DNA from: Rheum nobile
Taxonomy: Eukaryota; Streptophyta; Magnoliopsida; Caryophyllales; Polygonaceae
Length of the DNA: 64,000 bases
Assembly (NCBI GenBank): GCA_027886185.1
Contig: WOAB01000619.1
Span: 7,378,001 to 7,442,000 of the forward strand
Direction: 5' to 3'
Shown here: in pieces, positions 1-10,965 of the stretch
Numbering within the stretch: the stretch's first letter is position 1
Layout: each line of letters begins with the position of its first letter
Made by a program: the position numbers and the translations under genes
Notes under the pieces: generated by a model
Database searches by the model: none
What the model saw: the letters and a program-made list of their open reading frames with translations, nothing else
What the model was told of the DNA's origin: nothing

Positions 1-960
1 CAAGAGAAAAAAATTGAGAAAAGGATTCTTAGCTATCAATTTACCCCATAAAAAATTAAAGATCCAAGTCCATAAATCATTAAATAAAACAAGGTCATGT
101 GTACAAAATTGTAAAATGTCACAGTTCAACAAAAGTGTCCATAGTGTGTTTCTTACCAGCAGATAAGCAAGAATAGTTAAAGAAAGAGAATGATAGAGGA
201 TTTCCGAAAGAGATACGAGGATAATGTTGATACAATCAAATTTAATATCATAGAAAGACATGAATTTCAGAAAAATGTATTAAAAAGGTGTTGTAGACAA
301 TTTCAACAAATTTGTCAGGAATAGTGTGAAATATTGGGGTCAAATTTTATTCAAATGGGTCAAGACCATGTAGTTCATAGCACAAAGACATAGAAACACA
401 AACATAGGTGATACATCAACCCAGTTGCTGTAATAGAAGCTTCCAACACATAAATAAATACAACTCATATGCAAAAAAAAAGAAAATAGATGTGGTGCTT
501 CAATTTCCTCAAAAGGCGATGAAGAATGTCAATACCTTGCAAATCATCAAGCACCCTAAACCAAACAGAGAGAGGTGAGAGTCTTTTCCAAAAATAGGTT
601 ACCCAAGAGGAAAACCAGATTTTATGGGTCATTGTACACATCTTGTGAAAGCTTTAATTGGACGTCGATGAGGTCGTGGTGGGGGATCCATAGAGGAGCG
701 TTGATGTAGAGAAAAAAAATCACCAAAAATTTCAGATTAAGTTTCAGTTTATGTGGGTCATAGTTGTTTTCATAAGTGAATTAAAAAAAAAAAAAAAAAA
801 AGGAAGAAAAGAAGGGAAATAGGAGAAAGGGGAAAGGAGAAGAAATGAAACGATATATGGAAATATTGAAGAACACCAAAGAAGGGAGAGAGAGAGAGAA
901 ACAAGAGAGAGGGAAAAGCAACTTGGAAGGCATTGTTGAAGAGCCTAATCACACTATGTA
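1..960. other. Intergenic DNA, no gene seen
   Basis: I see no coding region, RNA gene or element boundary here. The right end (about 780-920) is a strongly purine-rich stretch on the plus strand beginning with a run of about 19 A, which makes spurious phenylalanine/leucine-rich open frames on the minus strand. It may be 3' flank of the LINE remnant that lies next to it. Confidence 0.5.
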
Positions 961-987
961 TTATATCTATATTGTACGGTTATAAGA

Positions 988-990
988 TAA

Positions 991-1016
<26 letters not shown>
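988..1016. repeat. (ATT)n microsatellite
   Basis: About eight ATT/TTA units in a row. Read on the minus strand this is a (TAA)n tract lying a little downstream of the RNase H remnant of the minus-strand LINE, so it could be a decayed LINE tail; that link is an inference. Confidence 0.7.
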
Positions 1017-1021
<5 letters not shown>

Positions 1022-1242
1022 CTAAAAGAGAGACCTAAATTCTAAGTGTTAGCACAACGTTCAATTCGCCTACATGTCAGACTCTGAGATATGATTAATG
1101 TATTGGTTGTATTATATAAGTTTATTAATTTAATGTATTAATTAAATTAGTTACTCTTATTATTCAATTATGCACTTAAATTTTATTATTATTATAACAT
1201 TTTAGATTTTTTGTTGTACAGCAAACATAAGGCCCTTGAAAA

Positions 1243-2330
1243 CTAACAAGACACACCTAAATCATCACAGAGGATGATCTTGAGAAAATCTCTAAGTCTA
1301 CAAAGGTTAGAGGATCTAGAGTACACATGAATTCTACACATCCTAATTCCCTTCATATTTAGGGGATCGCTCGAGCGCAAAAGCAAGTCTCTGAGATCTT
1401 CAATGAAGAAATCTCTTGAAGCCAAGAAGTTAGTTGCCACATTGGTTTCCCTAAAACAATGAGAGACATAATAGTTATCGAAAACTACAACGAAATAGTA
1501 ATGTCTAGAATGATAGTTATAATTTCCCATTGAATTTTTCATGATTTTTTGACACAATTGATAATCGAAAGGTTATCGCCTTCGATATCTAATTTTGTAA
1601 TACCTAATCTAAGGGTTGCACGAACCCCTTCCAAGAGGGTGTAGGCCTCCGTTTGTATGACAAAAGTGTTTTGTATATTTTTTTCTTTTCAATGTGCATG
1701 AATGACACGTTATGATCACGAATAATAAAGCCTATATGAGATGTGTGGTTATTTCTCTTGGACCCATCAAAATTCATACCACTCACGATTTGACTTCTTC
1801 CAAGCATAATGTCTTCTCTTATGTCTATTATTACCATTAGGTAACTTAAGGTTAATTAGCTTCCATTCATTGTATTGGTAGAGGATGCTACTAACTAGAT
1901 TACTGTCATCGTCTAAATTTTTATTAGTTTAACTTCAAAAGAGTTTATCATTGCGAATTCGCCATATATTCCACCATGCAAAGTGGAAAATTTCTGTATT
2001 ACAATTTTTCTTTATAAAATTATTCAAATTTGTCTGGAAATCAGCAAACGTGTGGTAGTTGAAGTGTGTATTTGTTTCACTTTCAATTTTAGAAAAATCT
2101 GTCAGGTGAAATTACAATTAAAAAACAAATGATTGTGATCTTCATTGCTTTGTGCATATAAGATACATAGGTCTGGTACTTTGTGATAAAACCTATTGAG
2201 TCGTTCTGTTGGCAATCAACACATCATTTCCATACAAAGTTTTTAATCTTTGGAGGTGAATTCTTCTTCCAAATCCAAGACAAATACGTCAAATTATGAT
2301 CAGTGTGTGGAACAATAAGCTTGTGGGCTG
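1243..2330 (-). pseudogene. LINE zf-RVT and RNase H remnants
   Basis: Near 2200-2300 the minus strand reads like the zf-RVT (reverse-transcriptase zinc-binding) segment WIWKKNSPPKIKNFVW followed by Cys-containing text. Between 1837 and 1604 it reads MNFDGSKRNNHTSHIGFIIR, the N-terminal RNase H block with the first catalytic Asp in the DGS position. The open piece at 1243-1557 (VSHCFRETNVATNFLAS) matches the C-terminal RNase H block that usually reads HVxREGNxxADxLA. Several frame breaks separate them. Confidence 0.78.
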
Positions 2331-2979
2331 ACTTAACCGGGAAGTTGTCGTCGGGGACAGAGTCCAAATAAGTTTTCGGTAAAATAAGTAGAAGGGATTC
2401 TGATAATCATGATTTGCGTCTCAATATGAGGGGGGAGAATAACAGCAAGTTTTTCATAGTCCCAATTTTTCCTTGGAGTGATAAAATCAACAGCCTTTCG
2501 GTCAGGGTTTTGATGATCAAAGTAAGGGGAGATATTACAGTCCTTTACCCAATTATCATTCCAAGGTTTAATAGTTTTACCATTACCTAATTGCCAAAAG
2601 ATTCATTTTTTGAATTGTTCTAATGGGGGAGAGGAGCCTATTGAATTGCCACGATTGGTTGTGTGCCTTTTTAGAGGATAAGAGATATCCATTTCAGATA
2701 TACTTTTCATAGATAATTTTTACCCATATGTTTTCGCTATCATTTAGAATTTTCCAAAGATGTTCATCTGGAGTGCACTATTGTTTTTTTCAGTCTTATG
2801 AATAGCAAAGCTGCCTTCCTATTAAGATTTACAGATTTTGCCACAACTATAAGACGGTGAAAGTTTGGAGTATTTTTATTTCAAAAGAAATCTTTATTGA
2901 TATTATCAATCGAGTTACATGCCCCTTTAGGGAGGAGAAAACTCTACATAAAGTAGTTAACTTTGGACATGAGATTGGA

Positions 2980-4140
2980 TTGAATTAGCACAAAGCATCC
3001 AACCAGGGAAATTGTATTACCTTTCCATTTTAATAGTTTTTTTTTGAGGAAATTAATTACATCTAAGAAGATATCATTACACACCCGTCCTTTGATTATT
3101 GGAATTCCCAATTACTTTGCCATTCTAGTAGTCAGTCAAATTTGCATTACACTAGCTAAGGTTGAGGCGGTAATACGTGGAACATTGTTAGAGACCTGGA
3201 GCGAGCTTTTATAATAATTAATAGTCAAACCACTCTTAGAAGAAAAAATATCCAGGAGGATTTTAATATATAGAATATTATTTTGAATTGCATATGCTAA
3301 GATTATGGTGTCATCCGCAAAGTTGAGAAAGGGGATATTACAAGTGAGACGAATACCAACTTTTTTATCAAGTTGTATTGATTCTCTTGACAGAGTTCAG
3401 GCTAAATACTCCATAGCAATAATATAGAGGAAATGGGCCACCGGGTCACCTTGTCGAATACCACAAGAGGGTTAAAATTCTGGTTCATGTTGATTTTTGA
3501 CAAGCACTGAATAGGAAGAGGTGGAGATGCAGGTCATGATGAGGTCAACCCATTTCCCAAAAAATCCAAATTTAAGGAGAATAATTCTGACAAAATTGTA
3601 ATCTAATTTGTCATAAGCTTTTTCCATATTTAGTTTGAGCGTCATTTATCCTTTCCTACCATGCCTTTTTTTATGGAAGGAATGTAAAATTTCACGGGCT
3701 TCCAAAATGTTGTCTTATATTATCCGTCTTTCCACAACGGCACCCTAAAGGGAGCTAATAAGTTTTGGGAGGATCAGTCGTAATCTATTTTCCATAATTT
3801 TTGTGACAATCTTGTAAGATGTATTACACAAACTAATGGGTCGAAATGATTGATTGAAATAAGAGCTTTAACTTTTGGAACCAAGGCAATGAAAGAATGA
3901 TTCCATGCTTTAAGGAGTTGTCTTGAGTGAGAAAAGGCTTTAATTGATGAATTTAGGGAAGGACTTACATTTTTTTATAAAAGTCAGCAGGGAAACCATC
4001 CGGGCCAGGTGTCTAGTCATGTGGTATATCAAATGTTGCTAATTCGATTTCAGCATCTATTGGTTGCTTAACGAGGGCTTCATCATCACTTGCAGTAAGG
4101 ATAGTTGGTATTATTTCAAGGTCTTCCATGGTAACCATTT
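2980..4140 (-). pseudogene. LINE reverse transcriptase, broken
   Basis: There is no long open frame, but RT signature blocks are readable in several minus-strand frames: PGPDGFPADF near 4000, GIRQGDPVA near 3460 and the catalytic FADDTIIL block near 3310. Order and spacing fit an L1-clade RT between the endonuclease above and the zf-RVT/RNase H remnant below. It is a dead fragment. Confidence 0.82.
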
Positions 4141-4645
4141 GTTGAGAATTTTTGGAGAAACGAACCTAAAGTTCTTTAGTGATGGCCTCAGAGATGGATT
4201 TTTGATCAAATAAAGTTATCCTATCATGGGTTTGGAAGGTCATATTACAACTTCTATAGCTTTTGATCCTAGCAACATAGTGGAAATATTTAGTGTTCCT
4301 ATCATTAATAGTTATGTGTTTGACTTTGGCTCTTTGCTTCCAATAGTCATGTTAGGATTGAAGAAATTTATTGAATTTAATCGTATGATTGTTAATGCTT
4401 TTGAGGATAAAAGGATTGGTTGGGACACTAAAAAAATTGTTATGAAGGTCCTGGAGTTTGTCCTTGGTTTATGTAAGCTGGTCAAAATTATACACATTGT
4501 TTCTTCTTGCCCATTCACAAGAGTAGCGCTTAAGAAGTCTTAGTTTGGAATAGAATTTGAACATATAGAATCCATTAAATCGGTAACTTCAAACTTTCTA
4601 GACAAGGTTGTTATAAGATGGGAAGGAGGCCCATGCATTTTCAAA

Positions 4646-5390
4646 TCAGAACGATATACGAATGTTCTTACCAAAGGAACCACGAGAGAAAGTGATCAAA
4701 CAATGGTCAGAAGAAGAGAATGGATGGTGGTGGACAGTAAGATTAGGAAATAAGGTCACAAAGGAAGCGTGGAAAAGGACCCTATCAAGTCTCTCAAGTA
4801 TATTATTAGTCATATTTGGAGATTTACGCCATTTAAGGAGAAAACCCGAGAACTTTGTGTCGTCAATAAGGGGAAATTGATTTGTGATGTCAAGAATTCT
4901 AGTAAAACGAGAGGCGGTAGGAGGGATGCCTCCAGTTTTATCACTTGGACACAATATGTCGTTAAGGTCACCAATAATAATGAATGGGAGTTGAGAATTG
5001 ACAATGATGGTTGCTATATCATCCCATAAACTATTTTTGTATTCCTCCCTAGAAGGGGCATAGAGAAAGATAAGAATAAGGATAGTGCTACGAAGTTCAT
5101 AAGTCATGAGAATAATATTTGTTTGGAAATGGAACACTAAAAGTGATCTAGTGTTGTAATCATGGTTTCAAAGAACCCAAATACCACCTCTAGTGCCCAC
5201 TGCAAGGACAAAGGTGATTTGTTCAAAACTCATTTTCTTGATGATGGACGATTGTGGAACTATATTGGTTTTAGTTTCAAATAAAATATCAAATCAAGTC
5301 TATTACGTTTTTTAACATAGATGATCTTAGTGATCAAATCCTTCTTACGAGACCCTCGTATATTCCAATATCCAATATTCTAGCTAACAA
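4646..5390 (-). pseudogene. LINE endonuclease domain (EEP fold), broken
   Basis: The longest open piece (163 codons, 4646-5137) contains IIGDLNDIL and, near its end, SSDHCLI, matching the GDFN and SDH motifs of the endonuclease/exonuclease/phosphatase fold that nicks target DNA in L1 retrotransposition. The domain start lies further upstream (about 5385) in other frames, so at least two frame changes separate the parts. It is followed on the minus strand by the RT remnant. Confidence 0.85.
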
Positions 5391-6164
5391 TTTATTAGTA
5401 ACTAATGTAATTTTTTGTTTAACCGTATTAGTATGTTTGAGGATACCAATCGTTAAATTTTGGGCATTCCCTACAAAAAGGATATTTGTTAAAAGGGTCA
5501 AAAAAAATTCCAGATGCAGCAGGAGAGCAAATTCCATTCATCATAATTACAAAGTCATAAATCACAAACGAGTTTAAGAGTGGCAACTATCAAGTTAAAA
5601 AAACATTCAAATTTATAACTATCATAAGCAATAAGAGCATAGTTTGTAAGGTAGATAATATATTAGTTCAATAGTCCATTACATAGTCTTTTTCCATCAT
5701 ACATGAAAGGAAATACAAACTGGATAGTAGTGCTAGGAACATTAGATGTAACACACTGGTAGATAAGGTAGGAGCACTTGTTCATAGTTTCAACAGAAAT
5801 ACAACAACTAACATCATGGGGTAGCTATTTATCACAAACATCATTGAGTGATTCAGAGATTGAGTGGGAGAAGAGTTAGAGAGGAGGGCATGCTCAAGTA
5901 AAGCCAAGTTCATAAAGTAGTTTTTTCATTTGTAGTTATAGCATTTGTATAAGGGGCCTAAAATCATAGCCCATAAAGTAGTTTTTTCATTGATAGTCAA
6001 GAGCATTTGTGTAGTTCAAGAGTCATTTCAGATGACCAGAAGCCAGTTCAACTATCAAGTTAGTGCATAGACCCGCCACTAAAGGGGAGAGGGGAGCCAA
6101 AAGCAAAGGAAAAATCCAAGATATACTCAAAACCCATCAAGGTAAGAGATTTGGAGAAAAGGCA
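5391..6164. other. Intergenic DNA, no gene seen
   Basis: AT-rich sequence between the endonuclease remnant and the hAT-like element. It may include the 5' part of the minus-strand LINE, but I cannot read an ORF1. A phrase containing ataaagtagttttttcatt occurs twice (about 5915 and 5972), a local duplication. No promoter or RNA gene could be supported. Confidence 0.45.
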
Positions 6165-6172
6165 TGCAAAAG

Positions 6173-6627
6173 CAGGGGCGAAGGCAGAATTTGAGCTCAG
6201 CGGGGGCTAAAATCTTGCGTTGAAATTAATTTTAATATAACACATAAACTATTAAAAGTATATTAATTTTTTTAGCACTTAATCAACATACAACTCAAGA
6301 TCATCTTCAAATTCATAATTAAACAAATTTGGAACACTTAATAGATTCGCTGGATTAGGATTAGAACTTGGTTTAACAGTTGGTGATTTTGAATTTTGTA
6401 AAAGAAAAAAAAAAGATAAGGAGGAGGTTGATTAAAATAGTTGAAAGGAAAAATATAGCGGGAAGGGCGGGGATCTCAAGATTTGAACATCAGTTCACTT
6501 ACATATCATTAGAGGAAGAGAGTTAAATCAACCACTATACTAGAAGGCTTTCTAGTACACTATTAAATTTTTTTTAATTTCAAAGCGGGCTATAGCCCCC
6601 CCTCGGCCTTAAGTAGCTCCGCCACTA
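6173..6627. mobile_element. Short nonautonomous hAT-like element
   Basis: The ends are CAGGGGCGAAG on the left and, read inward from the right, TAGTGGCGGAGC, an imperfect inverted repeat of the type found on many plant hAT derivatives. The flanks carry 8-bp direct repeats with one mismatch, tgcaaaag (6165-6172) and agcaaaag (6628-6635), the duplication length expected for hAT. The 455-bp interior has no coding capacity. The terminal match is short and diverged, so the class assignment is moderate. Confidence 0.66.
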
Positions 6628-6635
6628 AGCAAAAG

Positions 6636-7098
6636 GAGCCCATCATTCCATCCGAAATGGAGCGTGCAACACCAAGAGGAACTTTTCACGAAGTTTTCAG
6701 AGAGAGATGATAAGGGGAAAATACCATTGGTTTGAATTTCAAGCATTTAAAACAGGATATGGGATCTAAGAGCCTAGGGCTTTTTGAATCTAGAAAACTG
6801 CAATTCGATGAATCACAATGCAAAGGGCATAAAGATTGAAAGAAAAGTAAGGGGGAAATTGGAAGTCTAACCCGATTAGGTTTAGCAGCTTTCACATGAT
6901 CAATGGCGGAGTTTCTGAGGTTTCATTATAGGTTAATTTCATGGTTTGATTTGGACAAGAAAGGGAATAAAAGAAAGCGGGAAGAAGAGAATGAGACCCC
7001 AAAGAAAACCAAAAACCGACACCCAAGAAAAGAAAAGGGACTGAGAAAAAAAAGAGCGTTTATCCTTCTCCCAAAAGGATCCTTATTTTACGAGCATG
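6636..7098. other. Intergenic DNA with one weak ORF
   Basis: A plus-strand frame from 6903 to 7148 starts MAEFLRFHYRLISW and then becomes Lys/Arg-rich, but its end lies inside the MULE terminal repeat and it matches no family I know. I do not call it a gene. Confidence 0.4.
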
Positions 7099-7159
7099 CT
7101 ATATACACGACTTTTTTTGACTATATGCATGACAATCTGTACGCATAAATTTCGCGTAC
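7099..7159 (+). repeat. Left terminal inverted repeat of the MULE
   Basis: Starts CTATATACACGACTTTTT and contains GACAATCTGTACGCATA. It pairs with the right terminus along its whole 61 bp with scattered mismatches (by eye about three quarters identical). Similarity fades further in. Confidence 0.68.
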
Positions 7160-7290
7160 ACAAAATCCGTGCGTACAAGTGCAAATACGTAGAAAAATAC
7201 AAAAATGTATAATAAGTGTATTTGAAAAAAAAAGTATTAACCTCTACGCATAGAGTTTAGGCCGGCCCATAATATGGTCGCCCAGGGATG

Positions 7291-7354
7291 TTAACCCAAA
7301 TGCGTACGCAAGTGTTTAGCGTACGCTAAATTCTTGCGTACGCATTTAGGTTAA
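7291..7354. repeat. 64-bp near-perfect palindrome
   Basis: Two 22-bp arms (7291-7312 and 7333-7354) are inverted copies with a single mismatch. Between them sits a perfect 16-bp palindrome, TTTAGCGTACGCTAAA (7315-7330), on the same axis. The 8-mer GCGTACGC occurs three times, once per arm and once at the centre. It lies between the left MULE terminus and the pyrimidine-rich leader of the PMD passenger gene, about 180 bp before its first candidate ATG. Confidence 0.9.
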
Positions 7355-7532
7355 ATCCCCGTCTTCTTCTTCTTCTTCTTCTTTTCTTCTTCTCCTCTCC
7401 TCTCCTCCCCGCGGCGGCGATTTCTCTTTCTCCCTCTCCCGACGATCTCTCTCCCTCCGACGATATCTCTCTCCCTCCGGCAATCTCTCTCTCTCCTTCT
7501 TTTCTTTCTCTTCTCCTCCTCTTGAATCTGCC

Positions 7533-7851
7533 ATGGCTTCTGAAATTCCGGCGGCGGCAAGGAGCTCCAGTGGTGGCGGCGGCGAGTCTCCTCCGGCGGT
7601 GGGCACTCCAACGGAGATGTGTCCGGCGATGGTGGTACCGATGGTGGCCAGCAGCAGTGGCGGTAATGTTGGCGGTGGTGTTGGCGAAGAGGCAGAGGCG
7701 ACTAGCTCTCCGTCCAGTGGGGGCACAGTTGAGCCCGGACGAGGTCGCGTGCGGACTCGAGTTGGTATGCCCCATGGGAGACGAGGAGGTGGACGACGCG
7801 GAGACGTTCCCGCGACTCTTGGACAGGACCCTACGTGGGGTTCTAGACAGG
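7533..7851 (+). pseudogene. First exon of the MULE passenger (PMD) gene, candidate
   Basis: The frame opens at ATG 7533 after a long CT-rich leader (MASEIPAAARSSSGGGG) and encodes a low-complexity Ser/Gly/Ala/Arg-rich segment of about 106 residues. It ends at a good donor (GACAG/GTATTT) at 7851/7852. No folded domain is recognisable. Element A is inserted 28 bp into the following intron. Joining it to the PMD exons further right is an inference from position and orientation; it could be an independent captured fragment. The opposite strand is also open here because of the repetitive GC-rich composition. Confidence 0.45.
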
Positions 7852-7879
7852 TATTTTAATTTTTGAATTCATATATAAT

Positions 7880-9439
7880 TGATGAGTGCTATTTTATAGC
7901 ACATATCTAAGGGTTATTACCAGGTTTGAGGCGCCATTTGGATGGATTTAGAGCACAATCGTGGATTATGGAGTTAGAGTGGAGAAGTGAAGAAATCATG
8001 TGATTTATAGAGGTTTGAAGTGTATTGAAGAGTAGAAGAACAATGTGCTGAATTCAAATGGTTCGTTCTCTCTACTCAGACGTCCAAATGAAGTGATTCC
8101 AATTCGAGGAGTTAGATCTTGAAGTCTACTGCAAGTCCTCAAAATATGAGCGCGATTCGAGTTGGGAATCAAAAGTTATGGCGTTTTTACTAAAGTATCA
8201 CAGAAGCTGAAAAAGGCACCGCCGCCCCGCGGTGGATCTCACCGCGACCCGGCGGTGGATCTCAGAGAAGGCTGACGCCTCGCGGCCATTACGCGTAAAG
8301 AAAAGCATCGCTGAATTGAAGCTGGAGAAAGCGGACGATGACGGAGGATGACATCAACGCCTTGATGATTTGTTGAAGATGGGCCGCTGATGTGAAGAGT
8401 GGGCCGATCAGCTGGAATTGGAGATGGGCAGACGAGAGGCTTGCGCAAGAGCACGGGATTAATTCCCAAATTTGGATTGTTTATTTTACTATTACTTTAT
8501 TACTATTTTATTTCCTTGTAAAATAGGGTTTGTGATCTTGGGCTTTAGGTTAACTCTATTTAACCTAATCCTCACAGCCTCCATTTAAGATTTAGATTAG
8601 ATTATAATTCAGATTTCAGTTTTAGAGTTTGTAGTTCTTTTCTGCCTCCAGGGTTTTCAACCCATGGAGAACTAAACACCTTTGTTCTACTAGACGTTTG
8701 AAGCAATACAGTTGATTCGGTTGTGAGATTTCTATTCCTTGTTCTTATTCTTATGTATGTTGGTTTGATTCTCTTGGATATATTGATTATTGATTTATCG
8801 TTATTCTTCATAGTCTGGCCAGCTAGGTTGAATACTATTTATCAATTGCTAGGATTTGCATATAGGGGTTCCGAGTGCATATCTAGTGGCAAACACAATT
8901 GTGCGTACAGGGGTTCCGATCGTACAATTATGAGTGAGAATCTTATGCATGTTAAGTAGGGGAGTGAGTACTTGTACGTCTTTCTACTTCCATGTATCCT
9001 ATATCCTTGTGTGCATTGCTATTGCTTTGTTGGTGGTAAAGTACCCCGGTCTGATACCGCGTGACAGACGTGACTGGTGGTATTTTATCATTGGCATAGT
9101 AATAAGTCTATCGACAACTGTGAGAATCGGTAGTACTTAAGATCAGGGTGGGAACAACCATAAGAATAGTAAAAGAACTTGGATTGAATAGATTTCTGTG
9201 ATCAACTTATATCTCTGTATTGTGGATCTCGTTCTAGTGGAACTACTTTCCTCATCATATTTATTCTTTCTTTTAAAGCTTGCATCTTTGTTACTTTACT
9301 TGATAATCAAAACCCCCTTGTTACTTTGCATGCTTATAAACACATAGATTGATTACTTCCTCCCTGTGGGATTCGACCCTTGCTTGCCTCTACTACTTGT
9401 TTAGGTTTGTTAGGATTATTTTGATTAGGTGTCACGACA
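7880..9439 (+). repeat. Element A 5' LTR
   Basis: A 1560-bp LTR, TG...CA ended, identical in length to the 3' LTR. It contains a GC-rich dyad pair at 8222-8253 and a phrase with a repeated core (aggggttccgagtgcat, then aggggttccgatcgtac) around 8866-8930. No clear TATA box was found. Confidence 0.92.
8217..8267. repeat. GC-rich dyad pair in element A 5' LTR
   Basis: Two GC-rich 12-mers start 20 bp apart: CCGCCCCGCGGT (8222) and CCGCGACCCGGC (8242). Each lies in a short inverted repeat, CACCGC...GCGGTG. It is the same two-by-twelve layout seen in elements B, C and D. Confidence 0.85.
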
Positions 9440-9453
9440 ACGCCTTATCAAAT

Positions 9454-9471
9454 TGGCGCCGTTGCCGGGGA
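9454..9471 (+). other. Primer-binding site, tRNA-Asp type (element A)
   Basis: TGGCGCCGTTGCCGGGGA is complementary to the 3' end of plant tRNA-Asp(GUC) including CCA, the primer used by Athila/Tat-lineage elements. It lies 14 nt after the LTR end. Confidence 0.9.
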
Positions 9472-9590
9472 GGCAAGTTTTGATTTTTCTGTGTGTTTGT
9501 TTGTGTGCGTGTTACTTTGGTGTGGACCTATCTTACGGTCCACACCCGTGCTACTGATTTTTTCTTTCCTTTTTGATTTTTATTACAGAT

Positions 9591-10774
9591 ATGGATTCAT
9601 GGGGAGAGCCGCGATATGACCCATACTCCTACACATACACTCCAGGGTGGAGAGATCACCCCAATTTGAGTTATGGGTACCATCAATACCATCCATATGG
9701 TTATGACCACCAGGAGTTCTACCCAGAGCCACAGTCATTCTATCAGCAGGGTGCTCCGCAACAGTACAATCCTGCCTATGAGCATAGCCCACCAGTGTCC
9801 AATCCAAGTTCCGCTATGTCAACTGAAGAGATGCTCAGGACCTTGACTCAACATTTCACCACTCATGTGCAGAATACCGAGTCAAGCATAAAGGATATAG
9901 TCAGGCAGGTGGACCAAATAGTGGAGTCAATTATACGGATCAAGGCAATGAGGTCGGGAAATCTACCATCTCAAACGGTAGTAAACCCGAGGGAAAACGT
10001 TCCTCCTAGTGCTGAAGAGGAGGACGAATATGAGATGGAGAACATCACCCACCGCCCCGCGTCACCTCTTACCGCGACCCGGCATGAACTCCCAGTTATC
10101 TCACCGCCCCGCGGCGAGACTGACCGCGACCCGGCGGCGAGTCTCAGTTATCCATCCTCGTACCCACCGCCCCGCAGCGATGACCACCGCCCCGCGGCGA
10201 TGACCACCGCCCCGCGGTGGACGGAGTGCTTTCCTGTGAGATTTCACCGCGACCCGGCATTCAAAATTCCTATTCTGCTGATGAGGTCTGCGTTGATACT
10301 GATGAGGAGTTAGGACTTCCAGATGATATTTTGGATCGCAAGGTGCTGACTGAAGAGGAGTACTTTTTTAGATTTGAGGAGGATTGGAGCGACGATGAGG
10401 AGGAGTACCGCGATCACGGAAATACTCCTGAGACAACCGTTCCTATCAAAGATGCCCCGACAGTCCCCGATCCTCTGGAGGCTGCCTATGATGAGTTTGT
10501 GCATCTCAACTCCGTCCCGCTCATCGCGCTGCAACCCGTTACACCCTCCCCTGAGGCTCTTAAGGACACCCAAAAGGTGGGAAGCGACAAAGGCTTATTT
10601 GACACCTTCAGTAGCTGCAAGGCAACCATCCCTTTGGTCCATTTGGCAGACAGCACCCCTCGCTGCAAGGAAATGTTAAAGGTGCTGGGCGCGATCAAGA
10701 AGAAGCCGAAGGGGAAGCACAAGAAGGAAGCCTTGATTCAAGTGGTAAATTTTTATATGCTGGATACGGGGTAA
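9591..10774 (+). pseudogene. Element A gag/protease-linker remnant
   Basis: The frame opens at ATG 9591 (MDSWGEPRYDPYSY), giving a Tyr/Pro/His-rich N terminus and a short helical segment (EEMLRTLTQHF), then a linker built from GC-rich dyads. It shifts to the -1 frame within 10217-10313 and runs to 10774. The second part contains LFDTFSSCKATIPLVHL and GRPFLK-type text further on, matching the gag-protease junction of Athila (compare IFDIFSKCEVNIPLLKL in element D). The capsid core is absent, so this is an internally deleted product. No enzyme activity is expected. Confidence 0.7.
10051..10258. repeat. GC-rich dyad array inside element A coding region
   Basis: Eight 12-mer-like units of two kinds, CCGCCCCGCGG-type and CCGCGACCCGGC-type, start at multiples of about 20 bp within each cluster: two pairs, a run of three at 20-bp steps, and a last unit 40 bp further. 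They encode Pro/Arg/His/Ala-rich text. The same unit types form the pair in the element A LTR. Confidence 0.85.
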
Positions 10775-10965
10775 GATATACATGTAGCCTCTGAGATGCT
10801 GGGTAGACCGTTTCTAAAGATGGCAAGTGCATTCATAGATATGAACAGCGGTCCAACTATCATGAAGTGCACGAGCATGGAGGAAAGGCTCAACAGGGAG
10901 TATACAAAGAGGCATCCCCCTGATATAGATCTCAGGTGTTCAGTTGCTTTGAGCAACCCAAGTTG
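10768..10965 (+). pseudogene. Element A truncated retropepsin remnant
   Basis: Overlapping the end of the previous frame, another frame reads ASEMLGRPFLKMASAFIDMN and runs to about 10965. This matches the C-terminal half of the Athila retropepsin (LLGRPFLKTSCTKIDV in element D). The catalytic Asp half is missing; the text passes from FYMLDTG directly to this part, which indicates an internal deletion across the protease active site. Confidence 0.75.

Larger units (their letters stand above)
1243..5390 (-). mobile_element. Degenerate L1-type LINE (non-LTR retrotransposon)
   Basis: On the minus strand, domains appear in the standard plant L1 order from high to low coordinates: an endonuclease start resembling NWNIRGSRKKDL near 5385, the rest of an apurinic-type endonuclease (4646-5137), an RT with PGPDGFPADF near 4000, GIRQGDPVA near 3460 and FADDTIIL near 3310, a zf-RVT segment near 2200-2300 (WIWKKNSPPKIKNFVW), and an RNase H with MNFDGSK...GFIIRDH near 1760 and a C-terminal part near 1450. 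Every domain is cut by stops and shifts, so the copy is old and inactive. No ORF1 or target-site duplication could be identified. The family (plant L1 with a cellular-type C-terminal RNase H) is well known. Confidence 0.88.

Noticed and set aside
4226..4543. Plus-strand ORF of 105 codons
   Set aside because: It lies opposite the LINE RT/endonuclease region, whose minus-strand motifs explain the sequence.
7326..7775. Long minus-strand ORFs opposite the first PMD exon
   Set aside because: Arg/Glu repeats arise from the CT-rich leader and GC-rich exon; no acceptable protein composition or family.
10051..10258. CRISPR-like array of regularly spaced short repeats
   Set aside because: Units and spacers are both too short (12 and 8 nt), arms are palindromic, the context is a plant retrotransposon, and no cas genes are present.
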